Of a stretch of DNA of 64,000 bases, positions 37,301 to 49,690 are shown in pieces (within the stretch, counting starts at the first letter, position 1; every line of letters starts with the position of its first letter). The translations under genes were made by a program, and so were the position numbers. Origin of the DNA: Hydractinia symbiolongicarpus (taxonomy: Eukaryota > Cnidaria > Hydrozoa > Anthoathecata > Hydractiniidae). The notes under the pieces were generated by a model. That model had not been told where the DNA came from. It saw only the letters and a program-made list of their open reading frames with translations, and made no database searches. The DNA lies in contig NC_079875.1 in assembly GCF_029227915.1 (NCBI RefSeq), forward strand, positions 40,569,201-40,633,200, in the 5' to 3' direction.

Positions 37301-38600
37301 TTTCATTTTTGATGAGACGCTGAATAAAAGAAGTTTAATCGCCCTCAAACAAAAACCTGCAATTTCACGTAAGGCCCGGACTCAGCCCGTATAGTCAAAA
37401 GTATACAAAGAAAGTACCCATGGTGTAAACTCATTTCCCGAACGATTTTATTTTTATTTTTGATGAGACGCCTAATGAAAGTGGTTTAATCGCCGGCAAA
37501 CGAAAACCCGCGATTTCCCTTAAATCCTGGGCTTGGCCCGTATAGTCGAATGTATACAAAGAAAGTACCATGTGAGTAAACGCATTTCCAAAACGATTTT
37601 TTAAATTATCTTTTCACCACTAAAACGCATGAGACTTGTAGTTTTCAAAAATGTTTTCATTTTCGATGAGACGCTGAATAAAAGAAGTTTAATCGCCGGC
37701 AAACGAAAACACGCCATTTCCCGTAAACCCCAGACTCGGCCCGTATAGTCAAAAGTATACAAAGAAAGTACCCAGGGAGTAAACTCATTTCCAGAACGAT
37801 TTTTTAAATTATTTTTTCACCACTAAAACGCATAAGACTTGTAGTTTTCAAAAATGTTTTCACTTTTGATGAGACGCTGAATAAAAGAAGTTTAATCGCC
37901 GGCAAACCAAAACCCGCGATTTCCCGTAAATCCCGGACTCGGCCCGTATAGTCAAAAGTATACATAGAAAGTACCCAGGGAGTAAACTCATTTCCAGAAC
38001 GATTTTTTAAATTATTTTTTCACCACTACAACGCGTAAGACTTGTAGTTTTCAAAAATATTTTCATTTTTGATGAGACGCTGATTAAAAGAAGTTTATTC
38101 GCCGGCAAACGAAAACCCGAGATTTCCCGTAAATCCCGGGCTTGGCCTGTATAGTCAAAAGTATACATAGAAAGTATCCAGGGAGTAAACTCATTTCCCG
38201 AACGATTTTTTAAATTATTTTTTCACCACTAAAACGCATGAGACTTGTAGTTTTCAAAAATGTTTTCATTTTTGATGAGACGCTGAATAAAAGAAGTTTA
38301 ATCGCTGGCAAACGAAAAACCGCGATTTCCCGTATATCCCGGGCTTGGCCCGTATAGTTGAATGTATATAAAGAAAGTACCCAGGGAGTAAACTGATTTC
38401 CCAAACGATTTTTCAAATTATTTCTGCACCACTAGAACGAATGAGACTTGTATTTTTAAAAAATGTTTTCATTTTCAATGAGACGCTCAATGAAAGAGGT
38501 TTAATCGCCGGCAAACGAAAACCCGCGATTTCCCGTAAATCCCGGGCTTGTCCCGTATAGTCAAAAGTATACAAAGAAAGTACCCAGGGAGTAAACTCAT

Positions 38601-39669
38601 TTCCCAAACGATTTTTTAAATTATTATTTCACCACTAAACCCATGAGAGTTGTAGTTTTTAAAAATGTTTTCATTTTTGATGAGACGCTTAATGAAAGTG
38701 GTTTAACCGCTGGCAAACGAAAACCCGCGATTTCCCGTAAATCCCGGGCTTGGCCCGTATAGTCGAATGTATACAAAGAAAGTACTCAGGGAGTGAAATC
38801 ATTTCCCGAATGATTTTTTAAATTATTTTTTTCACCACTAAAACGCATGAGACTTGTAGTTTTCAAAAATGTTTTCATATTTGATGAGACGCTTAATGAA
38901 AGAGGTTTAATCGCCGGCAAACGAAAACCCGCGATTTCCCGAAATTTTTTCATTTTTGATGAGACGCTGAATAAAAGAAGTTTATTCGCCGGCAAACGAA
39001 AACCCGCCATTTCCCGTAAACCCCAGACTCGGCCCGTATAGTCAAAAGTATACAAAGAAAGTACCCAGGGAGTAAACTCATTTCCAGAACGATTTTTTAA
39101 ATTATTATTTCACCACTAAAACGCATAAGACTTGTAGTTTTCAAAAATGTTTTCATTTTTAATGAGACGCTGAATAAAAGGAGTTTAATCGCCGGCAAAC
39201 GAAAACCCGCGATTTCCCGTAAGTCCCGGGCTTGGCCCGTATAGTCAAAAAAATACAAAGAAAGTGCCCAGGGAGTAAACTCATTTCCCGAACAATTTTT
39301 TAAATTATTTTGTCACCACTAAAACGCATGAGACTTGTAGTTTTCAAAAGTGTTTTCATTTTTGATGAGACGCTGAATAAAAGAAGTTTAATCGCCGGCA
39401 AACGCAAACCTGCGATTTCCCGTAAATCCCGGGCTTGGCCGTATAGTCGAATGTATACAAAGAAAGTACCCATGGAGTAAACTCATTTACCGAACGATTT
39501 TTTTAAATTATTTTTTCACCACTAAAACGCATGAGACTTGTAGTTTTCAAAAAAGTGTTCATTTTTGATGAGACGCCTAATAAAAGGGGTTTAATCGCCG
39601 GCAAACGAAAACCCACGATTTCCCGTAAATCCCGGGCTTGGCCCGTATAGTTGAATGTATACAAAGAAA
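38601..39669. repeat. Satellite B transition segment with first 75-bp truncated monomer
   Basis: Five to six monomers linking two duplicated zones. At 38941 GATTTCCCGAAA joins directly to TTTTTTCATTTTTGATG, leaving a monomer of only 75 bp (128-bp deletion). A 202-bp variant with GGCTTGGCCGTATAG (one C lost) and CGCAAACCTGCG also appears here for the first time. There are no genes. Confidence 0.7.
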
Positions 39670-42600
39670 GTACCCAGGGAGTAAACTCATTTCCCGAACG
39701 ATTTTTTAAATTATTTTTTCACCATTAAAACACACCAGATTTGTAGTTTTCAAAAATGTTTTCATTTTTGATGAGACGTTGAATAAAAGAAGTTTAATCG
39801 CCGGCAAACGAAAACCCGCCATTTCCCGTAAACCCCGGACTCGGCCCGTATAGTCAAAAGTATACAAAGAAAGTACCCAGGGAGTAAACTCATTACCCGA
39901 ACGATTTTTTATATTATTTTTTTACCACTAAACGCATGAGACTTGTAGTTTTCAAAACTGTTTTCATATTTGATGGGACGCTGAATAAAAGAAGTTTAAT
40001 CGCCGGCAAACGAAAATCCGCGATTTCCCGTAAATCCTGGACTCGGCCCGTATAGTCAAAAGTATACAAAGAAAGTAACCAGGGAGTAAACTGATTTCCC
40101 GAACGATTTTTCAAATTATTTTTGCACCACTAGAACGAATGAAACTTGTAGTTTTCAAAAATGTTTTCATTTTTAATGAGACGGTTAATGAAAGAGGTTT
40201 AATCGCCGGCAAACGAAAACCCGCGATTTCCCGTAAATCACGGGCTTGTCCCGTATAGTCAAAAGTAAACAAAGAAAGTACCCAGGGAGTAAACTCATTT
40301 CCCGAACGATTTTTTAAATTATTATTTCACCACTAAAGCCCATGAGACTTGTAGTTTTTAAAAATGTTTACATTTTTGATGCGACGCTGAATAAAAGGAG
40401 TTTAATCGCCGGCAAACGAAAACCCGCCATTTCCCGTAAACCCAGGACTCGGCCCGTATAGTCAAAAGTATACAAAGAAAGTACCTAGGGTGTAAACTCA
40501 TTTCCCGAACGATTTTTTAAATTATTTTTTCACCACTAAAACGCATGAGACTTGTAGTTTTCAAAAATGTTTTCATTTTTGATGAGACGCTGGATAAAAG
40601 AAGTTTAATCGCCGGCAAACTAAAACCCGCGATTTCCCGTAAATCCCGGACTCGGCCCGTATAGTCAAAAGTATACAAAGAAAGTACCCAGGGAGTAAAT
40701 TCATTTCCCAAACGATTTTTTGAATTATTATTTCACCACTAAACCCATGAGAGTTGTAGTTTTTAAAAATGTTTTCATTTTTGATGAGACGCTTAATGAA
40801 AGTGGTTTAATCGCTGGCAAACGAAAACCCGCGATTTCCCGTAAATCCCGGGCTTGGCCCGTATAGTCGAATGTATACAAAGAAAGTACCCAGGGAGTGA
40901 AATCATTTCCCGAATGATTTTTTAAATTATTTTTTTCACCACTAAAACGCATGAGACTTGTAGTTTTCAAAAATGTTTTCATTTTTGATGAGACGCTTAA
41001 TGAAAGAGGTTTAATCGCCGGCAAACGAAAACCCGCGATTTCCCGAAATTTTTTCATTTTTGATGAGACGCTGAATAAAAGAAGTTTAATCGCCGGCAAA
41101 CGAAAACCCGCGATTTCCCGTAAGTCCCGGGCTTGGCCCGTATAGTCAAAAAAATACAAAGAAAGTGCCCAGGGAGTAAACTCATTTCCCGAACAATTTT
41201 TTAAATTATTTTGTCACCACTAAAACGCATGAGACTTGTAGTTTTCAAAAGTGTTTTCATTTTTGATGAGACGCTGAATAAAAGAAGTTTAATCGCCGGC
41301 AAACGCAAACCTGCGATTTCCCGTAAATCCCGGGCTTGGCCGTATAGTCGAAAGTGTACAAAGAAAGTACCCAGGGAGTAAACTCATTTACCGAACGATT
41401 TTTTTAAATTATTTTTTCACCACTAAAACGCATGAGACTTGTAGTTTTCAAAAAAGTTTTCATTTTTGATGAGACGCCTAATGAAAGGTGTTTTATCGCC
41501 GGCAAACGAAAACCCACGATTTCCCGTAAATCCCGGGCTTGGCCCGTATAGTTGAATGTATACAAAGAAAGTACCCAGGGAGTAAACTCATTTCCCGAAC
41601 GATTTTTTAAATTATTTTTTCACCATTAAAACACACCACATTTGTAGTTTTCAAAAATGTTTTCGATTTTGATGAGACGCTTAATGAAAGGGGTTTAATC
41701 GCCAGCAAACGAAAACCCGCGATTTCCCGTAAATCCCGGGCTTGGCCCCTATAGTCGAATGTATACAAAGAAAGTACCCTGTGAGTAAACTCATTTCCAG
41801 AACGATTTTTTAAATTATTTTTTCACCACTAAAACGCATGAGACTTGTAGTTTTCAAAAATGTTTTCATTTTTGAAGAGACGCTGAATAAAAGAAGTTTA
41901 ATCGCCGGCAAACGAAAAGCCGCTATTTCCCGTAAATCCCGGACTCGGCCCGTATAGTCAAAAGTATACATAGAAAGTACCCAGGGAGTAAACTCATTTC
42001 CCGAACCATTTTTTAAATTATTTTTTCACCACTAAAACGCATGAGACTTTTAGTTTTCAAAAATGTTTTCATTTTTGATGAGACGCTGAATAAAAGAAGT
42101 TTAATCGCCGGCAAACGAAAACCCGCGATTTCCCGTATATCCCGGGCTTGGCCCGTATAGTTGAATGTATATGAAGAAAGTACCCAGGGAGTAAACTGAT
42201 TTCCCGAACGATTTTTCAAATTATTTCTGCACCACTAGAACGAATGAGACTTGTAGTTTTCAAAAATATTTTCTTTTTTAATGAGACGCTTGATGAAAGA
42301 GGTTTAATCGCCGGCAAACGAAAACCCGCGATTTCCCGTAAATCCCGGGCTTGTCCCGTATAGTCAAAAGTAAACAAAGAAAGTACCCAGGGAGTAAACT
42401 CATTTCCAGAACGATTTTTTAAATTATTTTTTCACCACTAAAACGCATAAGACTTGTAGTTTTCAAAAATATTTTCATTTTTGATGAGACGCTGAATAAA
42501 AGAAGTTTAATCGCCGGCAAACGAAAACCCGCGATTTCCCGTAAATCCCGGGCTTGGCCCGTATAGTCAAAAGCATACATAGAAAGTACCCAGGGAGGAA

Positions 42601-45600
42601 ACTCATTTCCCGAACGATTTTTTAAATTATTTTTTCACCACTAAAACGCATGAGACTTGTAGTTTTCAAAAATGTTTTCATTTTTAATGAGACGCTGAAT
42701 AAAAGAAGTTTAATCGCTGGCAAACGAAAACCCGCGATTTCCCGTAAATCCCGGGCTTGGCCCGTATAGTCGAATGTATACAAAGAAAGTACCCAGGGAG
42801 TGAAATCATTTCCCGAATGATTTTTTAAATTATTTTTTTCACCACTAAAACGCATGAGACTTGTAGTTTTCAAAAATGTTTTCATTTTTGATGAGACGCT
42901 TAATGAAAGAGGTTTAATCGCCGGCAAACGAAAACCCGCGATTTCCCGAAATTTTTTCATTTTTGATGAGACGCTGAATAAAAGAAGTTTAATCGCCGGC
43001 AAACGAAAACCCGCGATTTCCCGTAAGTCCCGGGCTTGGCCCGTATAGTCAAAAAAATACAAAGAAAGTGCCCAGGGAGTAAACTCATTTCCCGAACAAT
43101 TTTTTAAATTATTTTGTCACCACTAAAACGCATGAGACTTGTAGTTTTCAAAAGTGTTTTCATTTTTGATGAGACGCTGAATAAAAGAAGTTTAATCGCC
43201 GGCAAACGCAAACCTGCGATTTCCCGTAAATCCCGGGCTTGGCCGTATAGTCGAAAGTGTACAAAGAAAGTACCCAGGGAGTAAACTCATTTACCGAACG
43301 ATTTTTTTAAATTATTTTTTCACCACTAAAACGCATGAGACTTGTAGTTTTCAAAAAAGTTTTCATTTTTGATGAGACGCCTAATGAAAGGTGTTTTATC
43401 GCCGGCAAACGAAAACCCACGATTTCCCGTAAATCCCGGGCTTGGCCCGTATAGTTGAATGTATACAAAGAAAGTACCCAGGGAGTAAACTCATTTCCCG
43501 AACGATTTTTTAAATTATTTTTTCACCATTAAAACACACCACATTTGTAGTTTTCAAAAATGTTTTCGATTTTGATGAGACGCTTAATGAAAGGGGTTTA
43601 ATCGCCAGCAAACGAAAACCCGCGATTTCCCGTAAATCCCGGGCTTGGCCCCTATAGTCGAATGTATACAAAGAAAGTACCCTGTGAGTAAACTCATTTC
43701 CAGAACGATTTTTTAAATTATTTTTTCACCACTAAAACGCATGAGACTTGTAGTTTTCAAAAATGTTTTCATTTTTGAAGAGACGCTGAATAAAAGAAGT
43801 TTAATCGCCGGCAAACGAAAAGCCGCTATTTCCCGTAAATCCCGGACTCGGCCCGTATAGTCAAAAGTATACATAGAAAGTACCCAGGGAGTAAACTCAT
43901 TTCCCGAACCATTTTTTAAATTATTTTTTCACCACTAAAACGCATGAGACTTTTAGTTTTCAAAAATGTTTTCATTTTTGATGAGACGCTGAATAAAAGA
44001 AGTTTAATCGCCGGCAAACGAAAACCCGCGATTTCCCGTATATCCCGGGCTTGGCCCGTATAGTTGAATGTATATGAAGAAAGTACCCAGGGAGTAAACT
44101 GATTTCCCGAACGATTTTTCAAATTATTTCTGCACCACTAGAACGAATGAGACTTGTAGTTTTCAAAAATATTTTCTTTTTTAATGAGACGCTTGATGAA
44201 AGAGGTTTAATCGCCGGCAAACGAAAACCCGCGATTTCCCGTAAATCCCGGGCTTGTCCCGTATAGTCAAAAGTAAACAAAGAAAGTACCCAGGGAGTAA
44301 ACTCATTTCCAGAACGATTTTTTAAATTATTTTTTCACCACTAAAACGCATAAGACTTGTAGTTTTCAAAAATATTTTCATTTTTGATGAGACGCTGAAT
44401 AAAAGAAGTTTAATCGCCGGCAAACGAAAACCCGCGATTTCCCGTAAATCCCGGGCTTGGCCCGTATAGTCAAAAGCATACATAGAATGTACCCAGAGAG
44501 TAAACTCATTTCCCGAACGATTTTTTAAATTATTTTTTCACCACTAAAACGCATGAGACTTGTAGTTTTCAAAAATGTTTTCATTTTTGATGAGACGCTG
44601 AATAAAAGAAGTTTAATCGCTGGCAAACGAAAAACCGCGATTTCCCGTATATCCCGGGCTTGGCCCGTATAGTTGAATGTATATAAAGAAAGTACCCAGG
44701 GAGTAAACTGATTTCCCAAACGATTCTACAAATTATTTCTGCACCACTAGAACGAATGAGACTTGTATTTTTAAAAAATGTTTTCATTTTTAATGAGACG
44801 CTTAATGAAAGAGGTTTAATCGCCGGCAAACGAAAACCCGCGATTTCCCATAAATCCCGGGCTTGTCCCGTATAGTCAAAAGTATACAAAGAAAGTACCC
44901 AGGGAGTAAACTCATTTCCCGAACGATTTTTTAAATTATTTTTTCACCATTAAAACACACCAGATTTGTAGTTTTCAAAAATGTTTTCATTTTTGATGAG
45001 ACGTTGAATAAAAGAAGTTTAATCGCCGGCAAACGAAAACCCGCCATTTCCCGTAAACCCCGGACTCGGCCCGTATAGTCAAAAGTATACAAAGAAAGTA
45101 CCCAGGGAGTAAACTCATTACCCGAACGATTTTTTATATTATTTTTTTACCACTAAACGCATGAGACTTGTAGCTTTCAAAACTGTTTTCATATTTGATG
45201 GGACGCTGAATAAAAGAAGTTTAATCGCCGGCAAACGAAAATCCGCGATTTCCCGTAAATCCTGGACTCGGCCCGTATAGTCAAAAGTATACAAAGAAAG
45301 TAACCAGGGAGTAAACTGATTTCCCGAACGATTTTTCAAATTATTTTTGCACCACTAGAACGAATGAAACTTGTAGTTTTCAAAAATGTTTTCATTTTTA
45401 ATGAGACGGTTAATGAAAGAGGTTTAATCGCCGGCAAACGAAAACCCGCGATTTCCCGTAAATCACGGGCTTGTCCCGTATAGTCAAAAGTAAACAAAGA
45501 AAGTACCCAGGGAGTAAACTCATTTCCCGAACGATTTTTTAAATTATTATTTCACCACTAAAGCCCATGAGACTTGTAGTTTTTAAAAATGTTTACATTT

Positions 45601-47830
45601 TTGATGCGACGCTGAATAAAAGGAGTTTAATCGCCGGCAAACGAAAACCCGCCATTTCCCGTAAACCCAGGACTCGGCCCGTATAGTCAAAAGTATACAA
45701 AGAAAGTACCTAGGGTGTAAACTCATTTCCCGAACGATTTTTTAAATTATTTTTTCACCACTAAAACGCATGAGACTTGTAGTTTTCAAAAATGTTTTCA
45801 TTTTTGATGAGACGCTGGATAAAAGAAGTTTAATCGCCGGCAAACTAAAACCCGCGATTTCCCGTAAATCCCGGACTCGGCCCGTATAGTCAAAAGTATA
45901 CAAAGAAAGTACCCAGGGAGTAAACTCATTTCCCAAACGATTTTTTGAATTATTATTTCACCACTAAACCCATGAGAGTTGTAGTTTTTAAAAATGTTTT
46001 CATTTTTGATGAGACGCTTAATGAAAGTGGTTTAATCGCTGGCAAACGAAAACCCGCGATTTCCCGTAAATCCCGGGCTTGGCCCGTATAGTCGAATGTA
46101 TACAAAGAAAGTACCCAGGGAGTGAAATCATTTCCCGAATGATTTTTTAAATTATTTTTTTCACCACTAAAACGCATGAGACTTGTAGTTTTCAAAAATG
46201 TTTTCATTTTTGATGAGACGCTTAATGAAAGAGGTTTAATCGCCGGCAAACGAAAACCCGCGATTTCCCGAAATTTTTTCATTTTTGATGAGACGCTGAA
46301 TAAAAGAAGTTTAATCGCCGGCAAACGAAAACCCGCGATTTCCCGTAAGTCCCGGGCTTGGCCCGTATAGTCAAAAAAATACAAAGAAAGTGCCCAGGGA
46401 GTAAACTCATTTCCCGAACAATTTTTTAAATTATTTTGTCACCACTAAAACGCATGAGACTTGTAGTTTTCAAAAGTGTTTTCATTTTTGATGAGACGCT
46501 GAATAAAAGAAGTTTAATCGCCGGCAAACGCAAACCTGCGATTTCCCGTAAATCCCGGGCTTGGCCGTATAGTCGAAAGTGTACAAAGAAAGTACCCAGG
46601 GAGTAAACTCATTTACCGAACGATTTTTTTAAATTATTTTTTCACCACTAAAACGCATGAGACTTGTAGTTTTCAAAAAAGTTTTCATTTTTGATGAGAC
46701 GCCTAATGAAAGGTGTTTTATCGCCGGCAAACGAAAACCCACGATTTCCCGTAAATCCCGGGCTTGGCCCGTATAGTTGAATGTATACAAAGAAAGTACC
46801 CAGGGAGTAAACTCATTTCCCGAACGATTTTTTAAATTATTTTTTCACCATTAAAACACACCACATTTGTAGTTTTCAAAAATGTTTTCGATTTTGATGA
46901 GACGCTTAATGAAAGGGGTTTAATCGCCAGCAAACGAAAACCCGCGATTTCCCGTAAATCCCGGGCTTGGCCCCTATAGTCGAATGTATACAAAGAAAGT
47001 ACCCTGTGAGTAAACTCATTTCCAGAACGATTTTTTAAATTATTTTTTCACCACTAAAACGCATGAGACTTGTAGTTTTCAAAAATGTTTTCATTTTTGA
47101 TGAGACGCTGAATAAAAGAAGTTTAATCGCCGGCAAACGAAAAGCCGCTATTTCCCGTAAATCCCGGACTCGGCCCGTATAGTCAAAAGTATACATAGAA
47201 AGTACCCAGGGAATAAACTCATTTCCCGAACCATTTTTTAAATTATTTTTTCACCACTAAAACGCATGAGACTTTTAGTTTTCAAAAATGTTTTCATTTT
47301 TGATGAGACGCTGAATAAAAGAAGTTTAATCGCCGGCAAACGAAAACCCGCGATTTCCCGTATATCCCGGGCTTGGCCCGTATAGTTGAATGTATATGAA
47401 GAAAGTACCCAGGGAGTAAACTGATTTCCCGAACGATTTTTCAAATTATTTCTGCACCACTAGAACGAATGAGACTTGTAGTTTTCAAAAATATTTTCTT
47501 TTTTAATGAGACGCTTGATGAAAGAGGTTTAATCGCCGGCAAACGAAAACCCGCGATTTCCCGTAAATCCCGGGCTTGTCCCGTATAGTCAAAAGTAAAC
47601 AAAGAAAGTACCCAGGGAGTAAACTCATTTCCAGAACGATTTTTTAAATTATTTTTTCACCACTAAAACGCATAAGACTTGTAGTTTTCAAAAATATTTT
47701 CATTTTTGATGAGACGCTGAATAAAAGAAGTTTAATCGCCGGCAAACGAAAACCCGCGATTTCCCGTAAATCCCGGGCTTGGCCCGTATAGTCAAAAGCA
47801 TACATAGAAAGTACCCAGAGAGTAAACTCA
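39670..47830. repeat. Nested higher-order duplications, 5225 bp containing 1903 bp
   Basis: Two layers. About 39.67-42.61 kb recurs at 44.90-47.83 kb (offset 5225; for example ACCATTAAAACACACC at 39721 and 44946, and a GCGACGCTGAATAAAAGG monomer in each). Inside, about 40.8-42.7 kb is tandemly repeated at 42.7-44.6 kb (offset 1903). The offset between 43.8-44.9 and 47.1-48.2 kb is 3322 = 5225 - 1903, as expected for nested copying. 75-bp truncated monomers sit at about 41046, 42950 and 46271. Confidence 0.85.
40987..41061. repeat. 75-bp truncated monomer (128-bp deletion), representative of eleven
   Basis: GATGAG motifs at 40987 and 41062 are 75 bp apart. The monomer keeps GACGCTTAATG, AATCGCCGGCAAACG and GATTTCCCGAAA, then jumps to TTTTTTCATTTTTGATG, losing the hairpin, dyad and A/T-tract block. 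Further copies lie at about 38941, 42950, 46271, 50209, 51897, 52581, 54278, 54556, 57866 and 60578; those at 51897, 54278, 57866 and 60578 read GAAACTTTTTC. The deletion creates the longer 121-146 codon open frames of this zone. Confidence 0.85.
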
Positions 47831-49690
47831 TTTCCCGAACGATTTTTTAAATTATTTTTTCACCACTAAAACGCATGAGACTTGTAGTTTTCAAAAATGT
47901 TTTCATTTTTGATGAGACGCTGAATAAAAGAAGTTTAATCGCTGGCAAACGAAAAACCGCGATTTCCCGTATATCCCGGGCTTGGCCCGTATAGTTGAAT
48001 GTATATAAAGAAAGTACCCAGGGAGTAAACTGATTTCCCAAACGATTCTACAAATTATTTCTGCACCACTAGAACGAATGAGACTTGTATTTTTAAAAAA
48101 TGTTTTCATTTTTAATGAGACGCCTAATGAAAGAGGTTTAATCGCCGGCAAACGAAAACCCGCGATTTCCCGTAAATCCCGGGCTTGTCCCGTATAGTCA
48201 AAAGTATACAAAGAAAGTACCCAGGGAGTAAACTCATTTCCCGAACGATTTTTTAAATTATTATTTCACCACTAAAGCCCATGAGACTTGTAGTTTTTAA
48301 AAATGTTTACATTTTTGATGCGACGCTGAATAAAAGGAGTTTAATCGCCGGCAAACAAAAACCGCCATTTTCCGTAAACCCAGGACTCGGCCCGTATAGT
48401 CAAAAGTATACAAAGAAAGTACCTAGGGAGTAAACTCATTTCCCGAACGATTTTTTAAATTATTTTTTCACCACTAAAACGCATGAGACTTGTAGTTTTC
48501 AAAAATGTTTTCATTTTTGATGAGACGCTGGATAAAAGAAGTTTGATCGCCGGCAAACGAAAACCTGCGATTTCCCGTAAATCCCGGACTCGGCCCGTAT
48601 AGTCAAAAGTATACAAAGAAAGTACCCAGGGAGTAAACTCATTTCCCAAACGATTTTTTAAATTATTATTTCACCACTAAACCCATGAGAGTTGTAGTTT
48701 TTAAAAATGTTTTCATTTTTGATGAGACCCTTAATGAAAGTGGTTTAATCACCGGCAAACGAAAACCCGCGATTTCCCGTAAATCCCGGGCTTGTCCCGT
48801 ATAGTCAAAAGTATACAAAGAAAGTACCCAGGGAGTAAACTCATTTCCCGAACGATTTTTTAAATTATTATTTCACCACTAAAGCCCATGAGACTTGTAG
48901 TTTTTAAAAATGTTTACATTTTTGATGCGACGCTGAATAAAAGGAGTTTAATCGCCGGCAAACAAAAACCCGCCATTTTCCGTAAACCCAGGACTCGGCC
49001 CGTATAGTCAAAAGTATACAAAGAAAGTACCTAGGGAGTAAACTCATTTCCCGAACGATTTTTTAAATTATTTTTTCACCACTAAAACGCATGAGACTTG
49101 TAGTTTTCAAAAATGTTTTCATTTTTGATGAGACGCTGAATAAAAGAAGTTTAATAGCTGGCAAACGAAAAACCGCGATTTCCCGTATATCCCGGGCTTG
49201 GCCCGTATAGTTGAATGTATATAAAGAAAGTACCCAGGGAGTAAACTGATTTCCCAAACGATTCTTCAAATTATTTCTGCACCACTAGAACGAATGAGAC
49301 TTGTATTTTTAAAAAATGTTTTCATTTTTAATGAGACGCTTAATGAAAGAGGTTTAATCGCCGGCAAACGAAAACCCGCGATTTCCCGTAAATCCCGGGC
49401 TTGTCCCGTATAGTCAAAAGTATACAAAGAAAGTACCCAGGGAGTAAACTCATTTCCCGAACGATTTTTTAAATTATTATTTCACCACTGAAGCCCATGA
49501 GACTTGTAGTTTTTAAAAATGTTTACATTTTTGATGCGACGCTGAATAAAAGGAGTTTAATCGCCGGCAAACAAAAACCCGCCATTTTCCGTAAACCCAG
49601 GACTCGGCCCGTATAGTCAAAAGTATACAAAGAAAGTACCTAGGGAGTAAACTCATTTCCCGAACGATTTTTTAAATTATTTTTTCACCA
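47831..49690. repeat. Satellite B segment with ~608-bp (3-monomer) triplication
   Basis: The three-monomer set marked by GTTTACATTTTTGATGCGACG and GGCAAACAAAAACC occurs at 48305, 48912 and 49521, that is about every 607-609 bp. A single C gain or loss in AAACCCGCC accounts for part of the difference. There is no gene or foreign sequence. Confidence 0.7.

Larger units (their letters stand above)
32690..38600. repeat. Higher-order duplication, 3124/3125 bp (~16 monomers, two truncated), two copies
   Basis: Copy 1 is about 32690-35810 and copy 2 about 35815-38600 (slightly incomplete). GTTGTATG lies at 32716 and 35841 (offset 3125); after a 1-bp deletion in copy 2 near 36.69 kb the offset is 3124. 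Each copy holds one 133-bp and one 151-bp truncated monomer, which explains why the unit is not an integer number of 203-bp monomers (14 x 203 + 133 + 151 is about 3126). The copies appear nearly identical. Confidence 0.85.
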
